A DNA stretch of 64,000 nucleotides from Apostichopus japonicus (GCF_037975245.1 NC_092574.1:27326713-27390712), one strand, 5' to 3'; shown: positions 1 through 12,200, numbered from the stretch's first letter. The notes: a model not told the origin generated them from the letters alone. Translations and numbers: made by a program.

Positions 1-266
1 AATATAAAAATTTTCAACACCAAAACAAATATTCTGGATAAGTTGTTTCAGCGGACATGGATATGAATTTTTGTACTAAAAACATTTTTTAAAAATACAA
101 AAAGACGACAGTATAAATGCAAAGTACCCCTGTCATTGGGTGGCTTCAAAAAGAGGTCGCTGAGAGGAGGGGAGGAACGTGTGGGTTGGCGGAATTTTGA
201 AATAAGGCCTACATATAGTGACGATTTTGAAGTACCGGGCGAAAATGGTAACTCCTTGACTATGAA

Positions 267-452
267 GTGAATATTGCACTAGAAATGTACTCGCTTTGTG
301 GTCCCCGTGATAGCAGCGTGGACTTATCTGCTTGTGTTCAGTTAGGCTATGACATAAGGGAAGCCAGCAATCTCGTAACGAACCTCTTCAACTCCACAAG
401 AAATATATGTACGGTATCTGGTCTTACACGTACCGTATCTATCACTTCTTGA
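267..452 (+). CDS. Possible exon of unknown secreted-type protein, copy 1
   Basis: An open stretch of about 60 codons, cysteine-containing, starting just after a possible AG acceptor at 266-267 and ending in a TGA. I do not recognise the family. The same sequence is present at 3012-3203, where only the last few codons and the stop position differ. There is no good ATG start, so if it is coding it is an internal or terminal exon. The donor, if any, is unclear (a GTATCT near 417 is the best candidate). Confidence 0.3.
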   Translation: MNIALEMYSLCGPRDSSVDLSACVQLGYDIREASNLVTNLFNSTRNICTVSGLTRTVSITS

Positions 453-597
453 CACTAAAAGGTTACAGATGTCAAATTAACACAAAACAGCAACACAAAT
501 TCCAAGGCTACAAAGGTTAGCGCTAATTTTGCGGTATTTACACGGTTAGCGGAATATCTTTTGCATGATACTAATTTGTTTACACTTTGACTTTTAG

Positions 598-705
598 CAC
601 AAGAGGGCTTTCCAAAAATGGCTTTCAAGGTATATGTCTATATATGCTCTGAAAGTCCACCATGTAAAAGTTACCTATTAATGTATAATAACGGTATATA
701 AAAGA
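598..705 (+). pseudogene. Possible exon 2 of unknown protein, copy 1, with stop
   Basis: A good acceptor (pyrimidine-rich tract ending in TTTTAG at 597) precedes a frame reading QEGFPKMAFKVYVYICSESP and onward. In this copy one A/T difference turns a tyrosine codon into TAA near 703, whereas copy 2 (3343-3557) stays open for about 50 more codons. Either copy 1 is a decaying paralogue or this segment is not coding. Confidence 0.3.
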
Positions 706-988
706 TACCTCGGCAATTATGGTATCCAGGCCCTGTGATTTTAACTCCCAGTTCCACTTTCAACTATATAGTGGTCACGGAAGACTTCCTTGGAGTTTCG
801 TTAAGCGTTTAAATTTGTGATGGCAGTTTCAAATAAAATAAAAGTTCGTCTTCGTTCGCGAATAGCCTAGGGGTGGCCTAAAGATAGTTGAATAACATAT
901 GGTACTATACCTGCTGGTGTAACTTCATGTGTTACTTGATTCAAAACTTAATATCCTGCTGGAAGAAACTAGTTTGTATTGACCAAAG

Positions 989-1198
989 ATAAAAGTTCAA
1001 CAAACCATCCCCAAAGTTGCATTGCAGGACTGCTACGGATATGTGGATGGCAATTGTGCAGCACAAGATTTCAAACTGTTCACAACGAATAATCTGTATG
1101 CTATAATCTTTTTCAACATCGAAAAAGAGAGCTACGGTGTGCTAATAGCATCAATGCATATATACGCCAAGTTTGAGGAAATCTGCAAACGTCCATGA
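989..1198 (+). CDS. Possible terminal exon of unknown protein, copy 1
   Basis: After an AG at 987-988 the frame is open for 69 codons and ends in TGA. The protein has spaced cysteines (motifs DCYGYVDGNC and EEICKRP) and alternating hydrophobic stretches such as LYAIIFFNI that look like beta strands. Against copy 2 (3734-3934) the differences inside this frame are two synonymous changes (GAA/GAG and GCC/GCT) and one 9-base in-frame indel. That pattern favours real coding sequence. The family is not recognised. Confidence 0.45.
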   Translation: MKVQQTIPKVALQDCYGYVDGNCAAQDFKLFTTNNLYAIIFFNIEKESYGVLIASMHIYAKFEEICKRP

Positions 1199-1649
1199 TA
1201 CGTTTCGGGTATCGAAACGTTCACAATCGATAATGATAAGGGAAAAGGAATATCAAGTTAACTATTTTCTGCAAACCAACTGTTGGTAGATCAATTGAAA
1301 TAAGACTTCATTCTTTCCGCAAGATTGTGAAAGCGTTCTAGATCTAACGACGCTATTAAAGGGAGTCTGCATTTATGTAACCATTAGGTATGGAGTAGTG
1401 TTTATTCCCTTTCGCTTGACGCAGCATCGTCATCATCACACGGTCACAATCTCGATACAAGGCGACTGTGGTTGAGAGTGAATTAGTTAAGTCGGTTTGT
1501 TTTCTTTGTCCGGGCTCTTTTTTTGGACGACTTCTTAAAAAGTATCATACATTGCCTGCTAATTAATTTTGCGTCTCTTCCCAATCCACTACCTTACATG
1601 CAAGATGATATAAACACATTTATACTTCATTAATACACCATATATATGT

Positions 1650-2610
1650 ACAAATATCATACACAATGATTGATGGAACAAGCACCTTACCTTCTGAAGC
1701 GATTACACCAAATACAAGCAAAACCCACATATGGGTCGAAAAAGTTTTGATATTGGCTCGCATCGTATCATCTGGTAAAGTACAGCTTTTACGTCTTAAA
1801 CCTTCTGAACAGCCCTACAGTATGAATTATAGATTTAGTTTTGGAGTTGAACAGACGAAAACTGTTCATTGTTTAAGCGTAAACAATACATTTGATCGTT
1901 AGGTGTTGAAAATAAATCAAATTGTTGGCACTTTCTATGGTTTGGTTTCTATGCCCTTTTGTTGACAAGTTTCGATCTCATTGTCTGTTCGTGCTTCGTC
2001 TCCTGTGCAATATTGGAACGTCCATGCTTCAGTACATCTCAAAGGACAACATTGTTTGAAAAACAGGTAGCACTGGAATTCCCCCAGTGTCGTCCAAGTT
2101 TTTTCCATCGGTTTTTCTGCTCAGAAGTATTTTTCTTTGTAAACATGTGTTGCTACGCATGGACAAATTCAATGTGTCTATTAAGCTTGACATTTGACCA
2201 TGTCGTAACCAGAATTTGATTCAAAATGAGTAACTGTTAGCTAAAGTGATCTCCACCCCCTTTCTCACCCCTACCAAACAGTTTCACCTAGCCATAACAC
2301 ACCCCTTTTTTCTGCTCAGGTTACTTGTTAACATCTACTTTATTCTTCATATCTCATATAATTCGTTCCATGTACGTAAATATTCAACGTATGTTTGCTC
2401 ACCCTGAATGCTGACATTTTTTCTTCCCAATTTTGAAATGATTTTCCCGTCCACACTCCCCCTGTCTCTCTTGGCTACCATTCCCGACTTGATTGTATTT
2501 AATTGACTAGCCTCTCGTCTATCTCTGTCCTCATATTTATAGTTGTTCTAATTCTCATTCTTCCCCTATTGTTTTGCATCTACAGAAATTTCGTTTCTTT
2601 CATTAACAGA
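1650..2610. repeat. Duplication block B, copy 1
   Basis: Aligns with 5405-6416 over nearly its full length, with many substitutions and short indels, far more diverged than block A. Shared landmarks include the signal-exon region, a CT-rich stretch and the segment around GTTCCATGTACGTAAATATT. The order A-B-A-spacer-B suggests duplications of different ages. Confidence 0.75.
1691..1763 (-). CDS. Signal-peptide exon of an unknown gene
   Basis: On the minus strand an ATG at 1763 opens 24 codons encoding a basic start and a hydrophobic core (MWVLLVFGVIA) followed by SE, then a strong phase-1 donor (GTAAGG) at 1690-1685. This is the typical form of a first coding exon for a secreted protein. The rest of the gene would lie at lower coordinates, through block A or outside the window, and I could not find its second exon. 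A diverged, broken counterpart lies at 5447-5519. Confidence 0.5.
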
Positions 2611-3011
2611 CGGAATTGATACAAACAAAACCTTTGCATTAACTTCATAATAGCAAACTATGATGGCCGAGGTGCTCGCGGGATTCGTCTGAGATATGTA
2701 GTTTTAATACCCTAAGGTCGCACCAACCTCGCAAAGAAGATATAATTGAATATAAAAATTTTCAACACCAAAACAAATATTCTGGATAAGTTGTTTCAGC
2801 GGACATGGATATGAATTTTTGTACTAAAAACATTTTTTAATACAAAAAGACGACAGTATAAATGCAAAGTACCCCTGTCATTGGGTGGCTTCAAAAAGAG
2901 GTCGCTGAGAGGAGGGGAGGAACGTGTGGGTTGGCGGAATTTTGAAATAAGGCCTACATATAGTGACGATTTTGAAGTACCGGGCGAAAATGGTAACTCC
3001 TTGACTATGAA

Positions 3012-3203
3012 GTGAATATTGCACTAGAAATGTACTCGCTTTGTGGTCCCCGTGATAGCAGCGTGGACTTATCTGCTTGTGTTCAGTTAGGCTATGACAT
3101 AAGGGAAGCCAGCAATCTCGTAACGAACCTCTTCAACTCCACAAGAAATATATGTACGGTATCTGGTCTTACACGTACCGTATCTATCACTTCTTTACAC
3201 TAA
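3012..3203 (+). CDS. Possible exon of unknown secreted-type protein, copy 2
   Basis: Second copy of the segment at 267-452, identical in protein sequence until the last residues. It is a cysteine-containing frame without an ATG start, so at best an internal or terminal exon. No family recognised. Confidence 0.3.
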   Translation: MNIALEMYSLCGPRDSSVDLSACVQLGYDIREASNLVTNLFNSTRNICTVSGLTRTVSITSLH

Positions 3204-3342
3204 AAGGTTACAGATGTCAAATTAACACAAAACAGCAACACAAATTCCAAGGCTACAAATGTTAGCGCTAATTTTGCGGTATTTACACGGTAAGCGGAAT
3301 ATCTTTTGCATGATACTAATTTGTTTACACTTTGACTTTTAG

Positions 3343-3557
3343 CACAAGAGGGCTTTCCAAAAATGGCTTTCAAAGTATATGTCTATATATGCTCTGAAAG
3401 TCCACCATGTAAAAGTTACCCATTAATGTATAATAACGGTATATATAAGATACCTCGGCAATTATGGTATCCAGGCCCTGTGATTTTAACTCCCAGTTCC
3501 ACTTTCAACTATATAGTGGTCACGGAAGACTTCCTTGGAGTTTCGTTAAGCGTTTAA
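3343..3557 (+). CDS. Possible exon 2 of unknown protein, copy 2
   Basis: Begins after the same TTTTAG acceptor as copy 1 and stays open through about 70 codons (contains KVYVYICSESPPCKSY, then QLWYPGPVILTPSSTFNYIV). It ends in TAA directly after a possible weak GTTTAA donor. If that donor is used, the phase fits the next segment at 3734. An AATAAA-like run (AAATAAAATAAAAG) lies shortly downstream, so this could instead be a last exon. Copy 1 carries a nonsense change in this exon. Confidence 0.4.
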
Positions 3558-3733
3558 ATTTGTGATGGCAGTTTCAAATAAAATAAAAGTTCGTCTTCGC
3601 TCGCGAATAGCCTAGGGGTGGCCTAAAGATAGTTGAATAACATATGGTACTATACCTGCTGGTGTAACTTCATGTGTTACTTGATTCAAAACTTAATATC
3701 CTGCTGGAAGAAACTAGTTTGTATTGACCAAAG

Positions 3734-3934
3734 ATAAAAGTTCAACAAACCATCCCCAAAGTTGCATTGCAGGACTGCTACGGATATGTGGATGGCAATT
3801 GTGCAGCACAAGATTTCAAACTGTTCACAACGAATAATCTGTATGCTATAATCTTTTTCAACATCGAGAAAGAGAGCTACGGTGCATCAATGCATATATA
3901 CGCTAAGTTTGAGGAAATCTGCAAACGTCCATGA
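3734..3934 (+). CDS. Possible terminal exon of unknown protein, copy 2
   Basis: 66 open codons and a TGA. It is the counterpart of 989-1198 and lacks three residues through an in-frame 9-base deletion; the other codon differences are synonymous. The cysteine pattern is unchanged. No family recognised. Confidence 0.45.
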   Translation: MKVQQTIPKVALQDCYGYVDGNCAAQDFKLFTTNNLYAIIFFNIEKESYGASMHIYAKFEEICKRP

Positions 3935-4197
3935 TACGTTTCGGGTATCGAAACGTTCACAATCGATAATGATAAGGGAAAAGGAATCTCAAGTTAACTA
4001 TTTTCTGCAAACCAACTGTTGGTAGATCAATTGAAATAAGACTTCATTCTTTCCGCAAGATTGTGAAAGCGTTCTAGATCTAACGACGCTATTAAAGGGA
4101 GTCTGCATTTATGTAACCATTAGGTATGGAGTAGTATCTATTCCCTTTCGCTTGACGCAGCATCGTCATCATCACACGGTCACAATCTCGAAACAAG

Positions 4198-5248
4198 ATT
4201 TGTTAGACAAACACTGGTTTGTTACCGTGGCAATCATGAAGCCATAATTAAAGGAAATGAAGACATGGTGTACATTGCCATGAGTATATGCAAATATGTT
4301 TATGGGCAAAGAAATGTTCCAAATTGAAAATACTGTACAGTATATATAGCATGCTTGCAATTAGTTACAGCAGTATAACTATATATGTTTTCACACACAC
4401 CGAGTCTCAATACACACTGTACGTACTTCTTAAATCATCCAGCTAAATACTTGAGTAACATGAATGACTAAGGGATTAATTTTGATCTAGAGTCAATGTC
4501 AGCAACCTTATCGAGGTGCTTCAACGAAGAACCGAAGCGTAATGCGTCCAATCTTGACACTATAACAGAAGAAACCTTGTCGCTAAGCCTAGCAATAACG
4601 TAAGCACTAGGCCTACTACTAATTCTAGCAGTAACGACATGACTGACCAGGAACTAGGCCTAGCGATCTTTCAGACTCGCAATAACACAGCGGTTACTAC
4701 AAGTCCAAACCTGTCGAACAATCATACAATGGGGCTCGGAACCTCTTCAAAAGCTGCTCGTTCTCAGGCCCAGTAAACGTTTATTTGAACGGTTCATCTA
4801 CCGACTAGGGATAGACGAGTTCTACTCAAAAGAATGTTAGCAACAGGCAACGTTGCTATGCTAGCCTAACTGTTGTAGCGTTTACGGACTTTTCAGAACA
4901 CACACAACTCAGCATCTGTTTATTGCCCAATTGACCTGGTAGGTCAAAAATAAGTTTTAAAATGTTATCTTTAGAAATTTGTTCATTTCTTCTTGTTTAA
5001 TTGTCATTTCCCTCCATTTTTGAGTGTTTGAATTGATTAAACTACCAAAATTTAAGACCAAACGATACTGCTTCATTCGTATTTTTTCACTTTTAATGTT
5101 CGTCAGAAGAAAATGCTGTTTTACATGAGGTGACTATCACGTCATTCAGGAAAAAGATCAAGGGAGGCATAAGGAGAATTAAATACAGATCAGCAAAAAT
5201 TAGCGAAAAAATGCCGTTTTCTAGCATTTGTGGGGGTCATTTATGAAT
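4198..5248. other. Non-coding spacer
   Basis: Unique sequence between block A copy 2 and the foldback element. It has a few short open frames without splice context or recognisable domains. Nothing else supported. Confidence 0.5.
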
Positions 5249-5388
5249 GGGGATAAAAACGAGGGTACCTGGTCTTAAATTTGATTTGAGACCGATGATG
5301 ACGTCATCGAGGAGGCTGAGCGGACCGAGGCGATAGCCGAGGTCCGCTGCCCTTCTCGATGTCATCAGTTCCCCTCGTATTTATCCCC
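5249..5388. repeat. Imperfect palindromic foldback element
   Basis: The outer arms GGGGATAAAAACGAGGG (5249-5265) and CCCCTCGTATTTATCCCC (5371-5388) are inverted repeats. Inside them GATGACGTCATCGAGGA pairs with TCTCGATGTCATC, and GAGCGGACC pairs with GGTCCGCT. Almost the whole 140 bp can fold back. It is GC-rich against AT-rich flanks. It is probably a MITE-like element, but I found no clear target duplication. Confidence 0.6.
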
Positions 5389-5404
5389 TAATTAGCACAC
5401 GATA

Positions 5405-6416
5405 CATGTATACATATACTACACATTGAGGAATCAGGCACCTTACCTTCTGAAGCGATTACGACAAATTCAAGCAAAAAGCCACATAAAGGTCAAAAGA
5501 GTTTTTTTATATTGGCATCATATCATCTGGTAAAGTACAGCTTTTAGGTCTTAAACCTTCTGCAAAATCACACAGTTTGAAGTACAGATTTAGTTTGAAG
5601 TAGAAATAGACGGGAAACTGGTCTTGTTTAAGCGTTACAATCAATCTGATCGTAAGGTGTGGAAAAAACGTTGATTTATCGCACTTTGTAGATAGTTTCG
5701 GTTTCGATGCCTTTTGTTGAAAAGTTTCGATCTATTTGTCTGTCCTTGCTTCTTCGTGAGTGTAATATTAGAACGTCCATGCTTCACTACATCTCTAACG
5801 CTTGTCTTTACAGGCAGCACAGGACTTGACCCCAGTGTAGTTTTTCCATCGTTTTTCTGGTAATAAGTATTTTTCTTTTTAAATATGTTTTGCTACAAAC
5901 GGATACAATCGATATGTGTATTTAGGTTAACCTTTGAGCCATGTGGTAGCCAAAATTAGATAAAAAATGAGTGAATGTTAGCTAGAGTGATCTCCAAACT
6001 TCTCCAATCACGAAAACAACTCGCTCCCTACCCCACCCTACCCCACCCTTCCACTACCACCAAACATTTTCACCTAGCCCATAACACCCTCCTTCCTCTG
6101 CTCAGGTTACTGGTTAACATCTACGTTATTCTTCATATCTTATATAATTCGTTCCATGTACGTAAATATTCAACGTATGTAGTGTACCCTTCATAAAAAA
6201 ATTTTTGTTAACCCTGAATGGTGAATTTTCCCTCCCCGTTTTAAAATGTTTTCCCGTCCACGCTCTCCCTGTCTCTTTTGCTACCATTCCCGACTTAACT
6301 GCACTGACTTGACTTGCCTCTCGTCTTTCTCCGTCCTTTCTTTTATTTTTTGTTCTTATTATTATTCTTTCCCCCTTTTTTCGCATCAAAAGAAGTTTTG
6401 TTCTTTCATTAAAGAG
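5405..6416. repeat. Duplication block B, copy 2
   Basis: Diverged direct repeat of 1650-2610. Its signal-peptide exon is broken. Confidence 0.75.
5447..5519 (-). pseudogene. Broken copy of the signal-peptide exon
   Basis: Homologous to 1691-1763, with the same CTTCAGAAG|GTAAGG donor context. The initiating region reads ATG CCA ATA TAA, and the downstream hydrophobic stretch is in another frame because of small indels. It looks like a dead duplicate of the first exon. Confidence 0.45.
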
Positions 6417-9250
6417 GACATGACATGGGTTTTAATATAGCCTAGAAATTTCTTAAATACCGCGAATACAACGTGAACAGTAAAGTCTAATGCAGAAATA
6501 CCTCAAATTGATTCAGAAATGGAAGGAATAATCATGCAAATTCAGTCCGAAACCCTCGAGAAAAGCGTAAAGACCTTGAAAACCCTATATCACGTGACAA
6601 TTTGGTGTGTGACGTAAGGTGAGGCGACATGCCTCATCTCATTGTTGTTGTTTATACATTGGGTTGCATATAACTGACAGCTGGGCTTACGAAACTGCCA
6701 TAGAATTCTGTGAAATGGAGATGATAACAACCATAAGTTATAGTGACAGCGAAACTGAGTTTATTTTCCTCTTCAGGGTTATCAGATACTATCACATATT
6801 TAACAGAGACTATCACGTAATTAACTTTCTATTACCAAGTTGCTATTTTCACGTACAATGAGGTAAGCATATCTCTTCCCATGATTTTTGACGACTATTT
6901 TGACACTTTAAATGTACACAAACCATGACACTAGAAATTCTTATAAGCTCCATATCGATCAATTTTGATCTAATATTTTCCATGAAACTCTTCTTTACAC
7001 AGGAATACTTATTTGAAACAACCTTCAAGACTCCATAATAGATGATAAAAAAGTTGTATCTTTTGAAAGATCACTTAAAAATATTTTATCATGACTTTTG
7101 GCTATTGGTGTTTTGTACCTTTCTTCTTTCTTCGTTATTTAATTGCTGATATTTGTAAAAGGGGACCGCCTGTATAAGTGTGTTGCTTTCTCAGTATTTC
7201 TCCATTTCTTTGAATTTCTATTGTCTGTAAATTACTTTATTTTATCGAAAAGTGAAAATACACTCAAACTCAAAGTGGATTTCACCATTCCAAGAAGTAT
7301 TGCATTAGGAAGATATTGGCAATATAAATCATAACTGACTTTGAATGTCAATCAACAAGTGATTTTATCTACAGGTTACTTTTCTGTGCCACTGTTTCTT
7401 TGTTGTAACGGAGGGATGATACTACAAATAGACACATGAGGCATAAATGTATATAATGAGAGGAAACTAGTACAAGAAATGTTTCAAAATCACTGACCCA
7501 TCTAGAGCCATTTGGTAATCGTTAGCATAATGTAGTTGCAGATTTTGGCATCATAGTGTCTTTTTTTCTGTTTAAATGAGAGGAAGCATTGAAGTACAAG
7601 TGGTTTACTTTCATATGGCATTTACATGTTTAATAATTTATTCTGTGTATCTGTTGTCTTAAGATATTGAGGTGGATATTGATTTCCTTTATCCCTTACG
7701 AGGAAAACTCTTTAATCAAAGTGGACACTTGTGAACAGTCGCAAATGGAAATTTTCGAAGTTTGCTCTTCTTGGTAAAGATAGAGAAATCCAACGCAAAA
7801 TCATAGATGATTTTCTGCATGTAAATGTAAATGTAAACTAGCCCTGTTCTCCTTTTGTATCCACTGACTTCATTTGTGCTTTTCAATAATTAAAGACTTC
7901 ACCATCAAAATATGGTTCAATTGAAGACAGGAATTTGTAATACTGGAAATGACAAGTGGTACTTTTGACTTGGTGCCACCAACGGCAACTAAGAAACAAG
8001 AAATGGTTCCCTAGTTAATGCATTCTTGTTTCGATGACTATATGTGAAATTAAGTTAGTTCTTTAATATTTAACTAAACTGCTCAGATGACAAACTTTGC
8101 ATTATGGATGTTATTCTATTTATTTCCCTTCAATGCTCTTCCCAGTAATTTTCAATGATGTCATTCCTTAGGGGTTGTCCTTAGGTGTTTGATCTAACAA
8201 GATGACGATGCTAATATCGGTGTTGGGAAATCGGTCCAAGGAATTCGCATTATATGTCTAAACGGATTCTTAAGTAGCCTAACAATTATCTTATGTCTGT
8301 GCAAACTCGTACAATGTTTAAAAAAAAATAAACTGGTTGTTTGTTGTGTGCAATGTCAAGCTATTACGTTTGGAATTGTGGTATTTATGTCAACCAGAGA
8401 ACCACAACGTTTTGACACTCATTGCAATTGGGGTTGGGTGTTCATCTTACATATGTGGAACTATGGATTTGGCTACATGAGTTTGTATAATAAGTCTGAA
8501 ATCATATGGGGTTAAGGAAGTTTATCAATTCTTGGGTTGGAATTCTGAGCTTACACTTTTTCAACCTTTTCATTCATTTTGAATATCAGAAGATCTGTCA
8601 TTCATCTTCTCCCTGTTTGTTTTCTCTGGATGAAGAAAAGGTAAGAAGAGAGAGTGTCCAGCATGGAGGCATACTCTGGTTCTGTGGTTTTTCAGTGTGT
8701 GAGATGTTTTATACTTTTAAAGTGACACAATGGTTTGAAAGCTAAGCTATAGTCACTCACCAATATGCTATAATAGATTGATGACAATTTAAAGGAGAAA
8801 TAATTCCTCATAGTAGAGACTAATATTCGTACACCCTCTGTGAAATAACTAGTCAAAACTACCTTTCCCCGACTTTACAGGTATTCCCTAATTATTTTTT
8901 TCACATCTACTGTGTTGGTGACCATTACGAAACGACGGTGCTTCAAAAATGACGTTCACCAGCCACATTGTAAGTTTAACAATTCCCCTCTCTGCATATG
9001 AATTGCTCACTTGTACTCGAAAATTGTTCAGAAGTATTTGGTTGAGTAAACAGAAGAGGGGATATTATGTTGTTTTTTTTTTCTCGTTTTTTTTTTAAAT
9101 ATTTTTTATCTCATTCATTCGAGTACTGCATATTAGTGGTATATTTATAAAATTACAAAGCTTATAAGAAGATTTGGGTGTGAAATCTTAAAAATAGTAA
9201 TAAAAAATATTATGGTACGGTACCATGAAAAGCAAGTTATGTCTTAAATT
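6417..9250. other. Gene-free AT-rich interval
   Basis: Only short open frames on either strand, none with recognisable protein motifs or a convincing exon structure. Homopolymer T runs lie near 9070-9110. I see no RNA gene. Confidence 0.5.
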
Positions 9251-12200
9251 CCTTATTTATAAGGTTTCACAAAAAGTATGACTGTTGTTTGGAGGTCTCT
9301 TGGAATCTTAAAATGCCATAATTGTTTCCACTCTTGTTTAATATAGACATTTCAACATGTAAATGAAACTTGTGATAAAAAGTAATCGAATCTGGTACCA
9401 AGTTGTTTACTTTACAGAAATTGATAAAGTGTTTATTGTCATCTGTAAATCTAAAATTCCTATTTAACATATTTATATCTAAGTTTTCCTTTAAACAACA
9501 ATTACAGGCTTCATGCCATTTTTTTTTACATATGTACAAACCAAAAACGGTGATCAAGGGTTTCATTTTCTCTTTTTCAAATTTAACAAAGAGGAGAATA
9601 TTTAATCTTAATTTTGTACAAGCAATCATTGATCCCTAGAATTCTATTTAAAATTCGAAATTGAAACTATTGAATCTTTGTATCTTTTACTGCTGAAAAT
9701 GAAAGAAAAAGAAGGGTTCCAATTGAAAGTAATGTTAGCAATACAACTTTGCCATTAGCAATGACAGTGGGCATGGAAACCTTTGTTTTGTACAAGGTTC
9801 TTGTACACGTATTTGGTCGTCCTTGAAACAGTAGCAAATTAAAAAAAACGCTGAATATTAATATTTATGGAGTGGTTATGATCGATGTTAGTTACCAAAT
9901 TCGAGGCATTGCTGAAAGTATTCCATAGAAATATGTAAAAGGAAAATTGCAAATGCCAAATTTTTTAACAAAATTCTCGAACATCTTAAAGTTACCATTA
10001 ATAAAAAACATCACAAACACGATAAATGATATGTTGCTTTAAAGTATCACAATAAATTAATTTCTGGTCAATTTTAATCAAGGAATTATAAGGTACATAT
10101 TGACCAGCAACATTCTCATTCCAAATTAAAAAGTTATAGTTGGCCCAAGCATCACACACATGTTGAATGAATGTATTGGATACATTCACATCGCCCTTAT
10201 CGAAATTACAGTTGAAAAGAAATTTACCCCCGTTATTCTTTAAAGTATAATCAAAACACGCTTTCAATGGTCTACAATTGTCATCAGTATAAGTTTCACC
10301 AAGGCTGTTCTTAAACTATTTATAACTGTGGTGGTATCAACCATATTTAATCCGCCATTACTTTACTTTAACTACAATGAACAGTTCTCTTAACCTTATC
10401 TACCTTTTTAATCCAAATAAAATTTAAAAAAAAAATAGCTTGTTCACTTCAAGTATAAAATGATCGGGTGGATTTGGCAGTACGGTAAAAAGGAAAACAA
10501 GCTGGGTGATGGCAAAAGTTTTGATAATTATGATTTTGCCAATAGGCGTAAGATCACGATAAGACCAGCTATGAAGAAGCGATTTTATTCTAGAGAACTT
10601 TGGAACATAATTAAGAAGGAAAAAATCTTCTTCGTGGTGAGTAAAAGAAATACCCAAATACCGAATGGGGCCACATTACAAAAACATGGAACCGCAAAAG
10701 ATTAAAATAAATAGAATGTCTCTGAACAAAGGGTCCTAAATACCAAATAAGGTCAAGGAAAAGCCTAATGTTTTCGCCAATAAACCGACATTTATAATAC
10801 CTGTTTGTTCATTACTTACTATGTCCATTCAAAATAATTTTAAACGAGTAGCTATAACCTTTGCAGACATTTTTTTAATCAGTATTTAATAATGCGATGG
10901 GTCGCCAGTTTTTAAGGCATCTTGCATCTTTCGAGGCCTTAGAGATTAATGTAATAGTCGCTCCTCCCTGTTCATCTGCAATTTATCCCTGCTGGAAAGC
11001 AAACTTAAAATAATCAACTACTAATTCTCCTATGTCATCCCAAAACACCTTATAAAATACAACTGGGAGTCCATCACAGCCTGGAGATTTATTCAACGGA
11101 ACGGAACGGGAATGACTGTAACGCTTCACTGCATTCCTCTAGTGTTAACATTCCTTCACAACAAAGCTGCTGTTCCCATGAAAGCTTATTTTGTTGTTCG
11201 TTTAATCTATTATAAAAGTCGGTCGAAGAGACATCTTTATCTTTTGTAAAAAGCTTATGATAAAAATATGCAGCTTCAGACACAATACCTTCTGAATTTG
11301 TGAGCATTTGATTATTATCAGAAATCATCTCGTTAATAGTGCTAACCACTTTATTTCTTTATGTTTAAGAAATAATGTGTACTTATCTCGCCTTCCTTAA
11401 TCCATCTATCACTGGATCTTTCAAAGATACCTTTCAATTTGAAGTCATAAAGACCTTCGAGCTTATTTTGTGCCTCCAATAGAAGCCTTTTTACATCTTC
11501 TGAACTATTTCTCATATAGAGCTGTTCATAAAATGTAATTTTATCATTTAAACTGCGCTCCTAATGTTTACGTTCTCTCGCCTTTGTGGCAGAATACTGA
11601 ATAGACAAGGACCTAATATTAACCTTACAAGATTCCCAGAATAAACTAGGGTTAAAATCTGTATTAGAATTAACAGTATTTTGAATTGTTTTACGTATCA
11701 TACCAATGAAATCAAGGTCATCAAGGAGTGAAGTGTTTAATTTCCTGAGACCCTTCCCACTCTTTTGACCAATACTGAAATTTAGAGTAATACTAAAATG
11801 ATCTGAACCAAAAATTAGTAGAAATTTACGTATCTATGACAGAATTCTTTAAGTGGGCAGAAATGAGGAAAAGAATGATCTAGATTAGACTGCTTCGCAA
11901 AAGCTCTGCAGTGAGGGATGCGCTCACGCCAAATATCAAACAAATATAGGGTTTCCATAATCTGGATAACTTCAGCACGAGCTTTGACATTTGTTCGCTG
12001 AGTTCCACCTAGATTTATCAAGTACGGTATTCATCACAAAATTCAAATCACCACCCAAGATTATTGGACAATTATTTACGTGAAGCAAGTGATCGGCAAT
12101 CCATCTAAAAATTAAAATGTTGTCGATATTCGGACCATAAATATTAATTAAGGTCAGATCTGAACCATCAATGATACAGTTTAAAATAATAAAACGTCTG

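Larger units (their letters stand above)
1..1461. repeat. Segmental duplication block A, copy 1
   Basis: This block matches 2749-4197 almost base for base, in the same orientation. The few differences are single substitutions and short indels, including a 3-base indel near 90 and a 9-base indel near 1140. The left edge runs off the window, so the true unit may be longer. Homology stops just after 1461, where the two copies diverge completely. The high identity suggests a recent duplication. Both copies hold the same possible plus-strand exons. Confidence 0.9.
2749..4197. repeat. Segmental duplication block A, copy 2
   Basis: Direct repeat of 1-1461, separated from it by about 1.29 kb that includes block B. 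It keeps an open frame through the exon-like segment at 3343-3557, where copy 1 has a stop. Its third exon-like segment is 9 bases shorter, in frame. Confidence 0.9.

Noticed and set aside
2660-2740. tRNA-like string GATGGCCGAGGTGCTCGCGGG
   Set aside because: No B-box or foldable cloverleaf follows.
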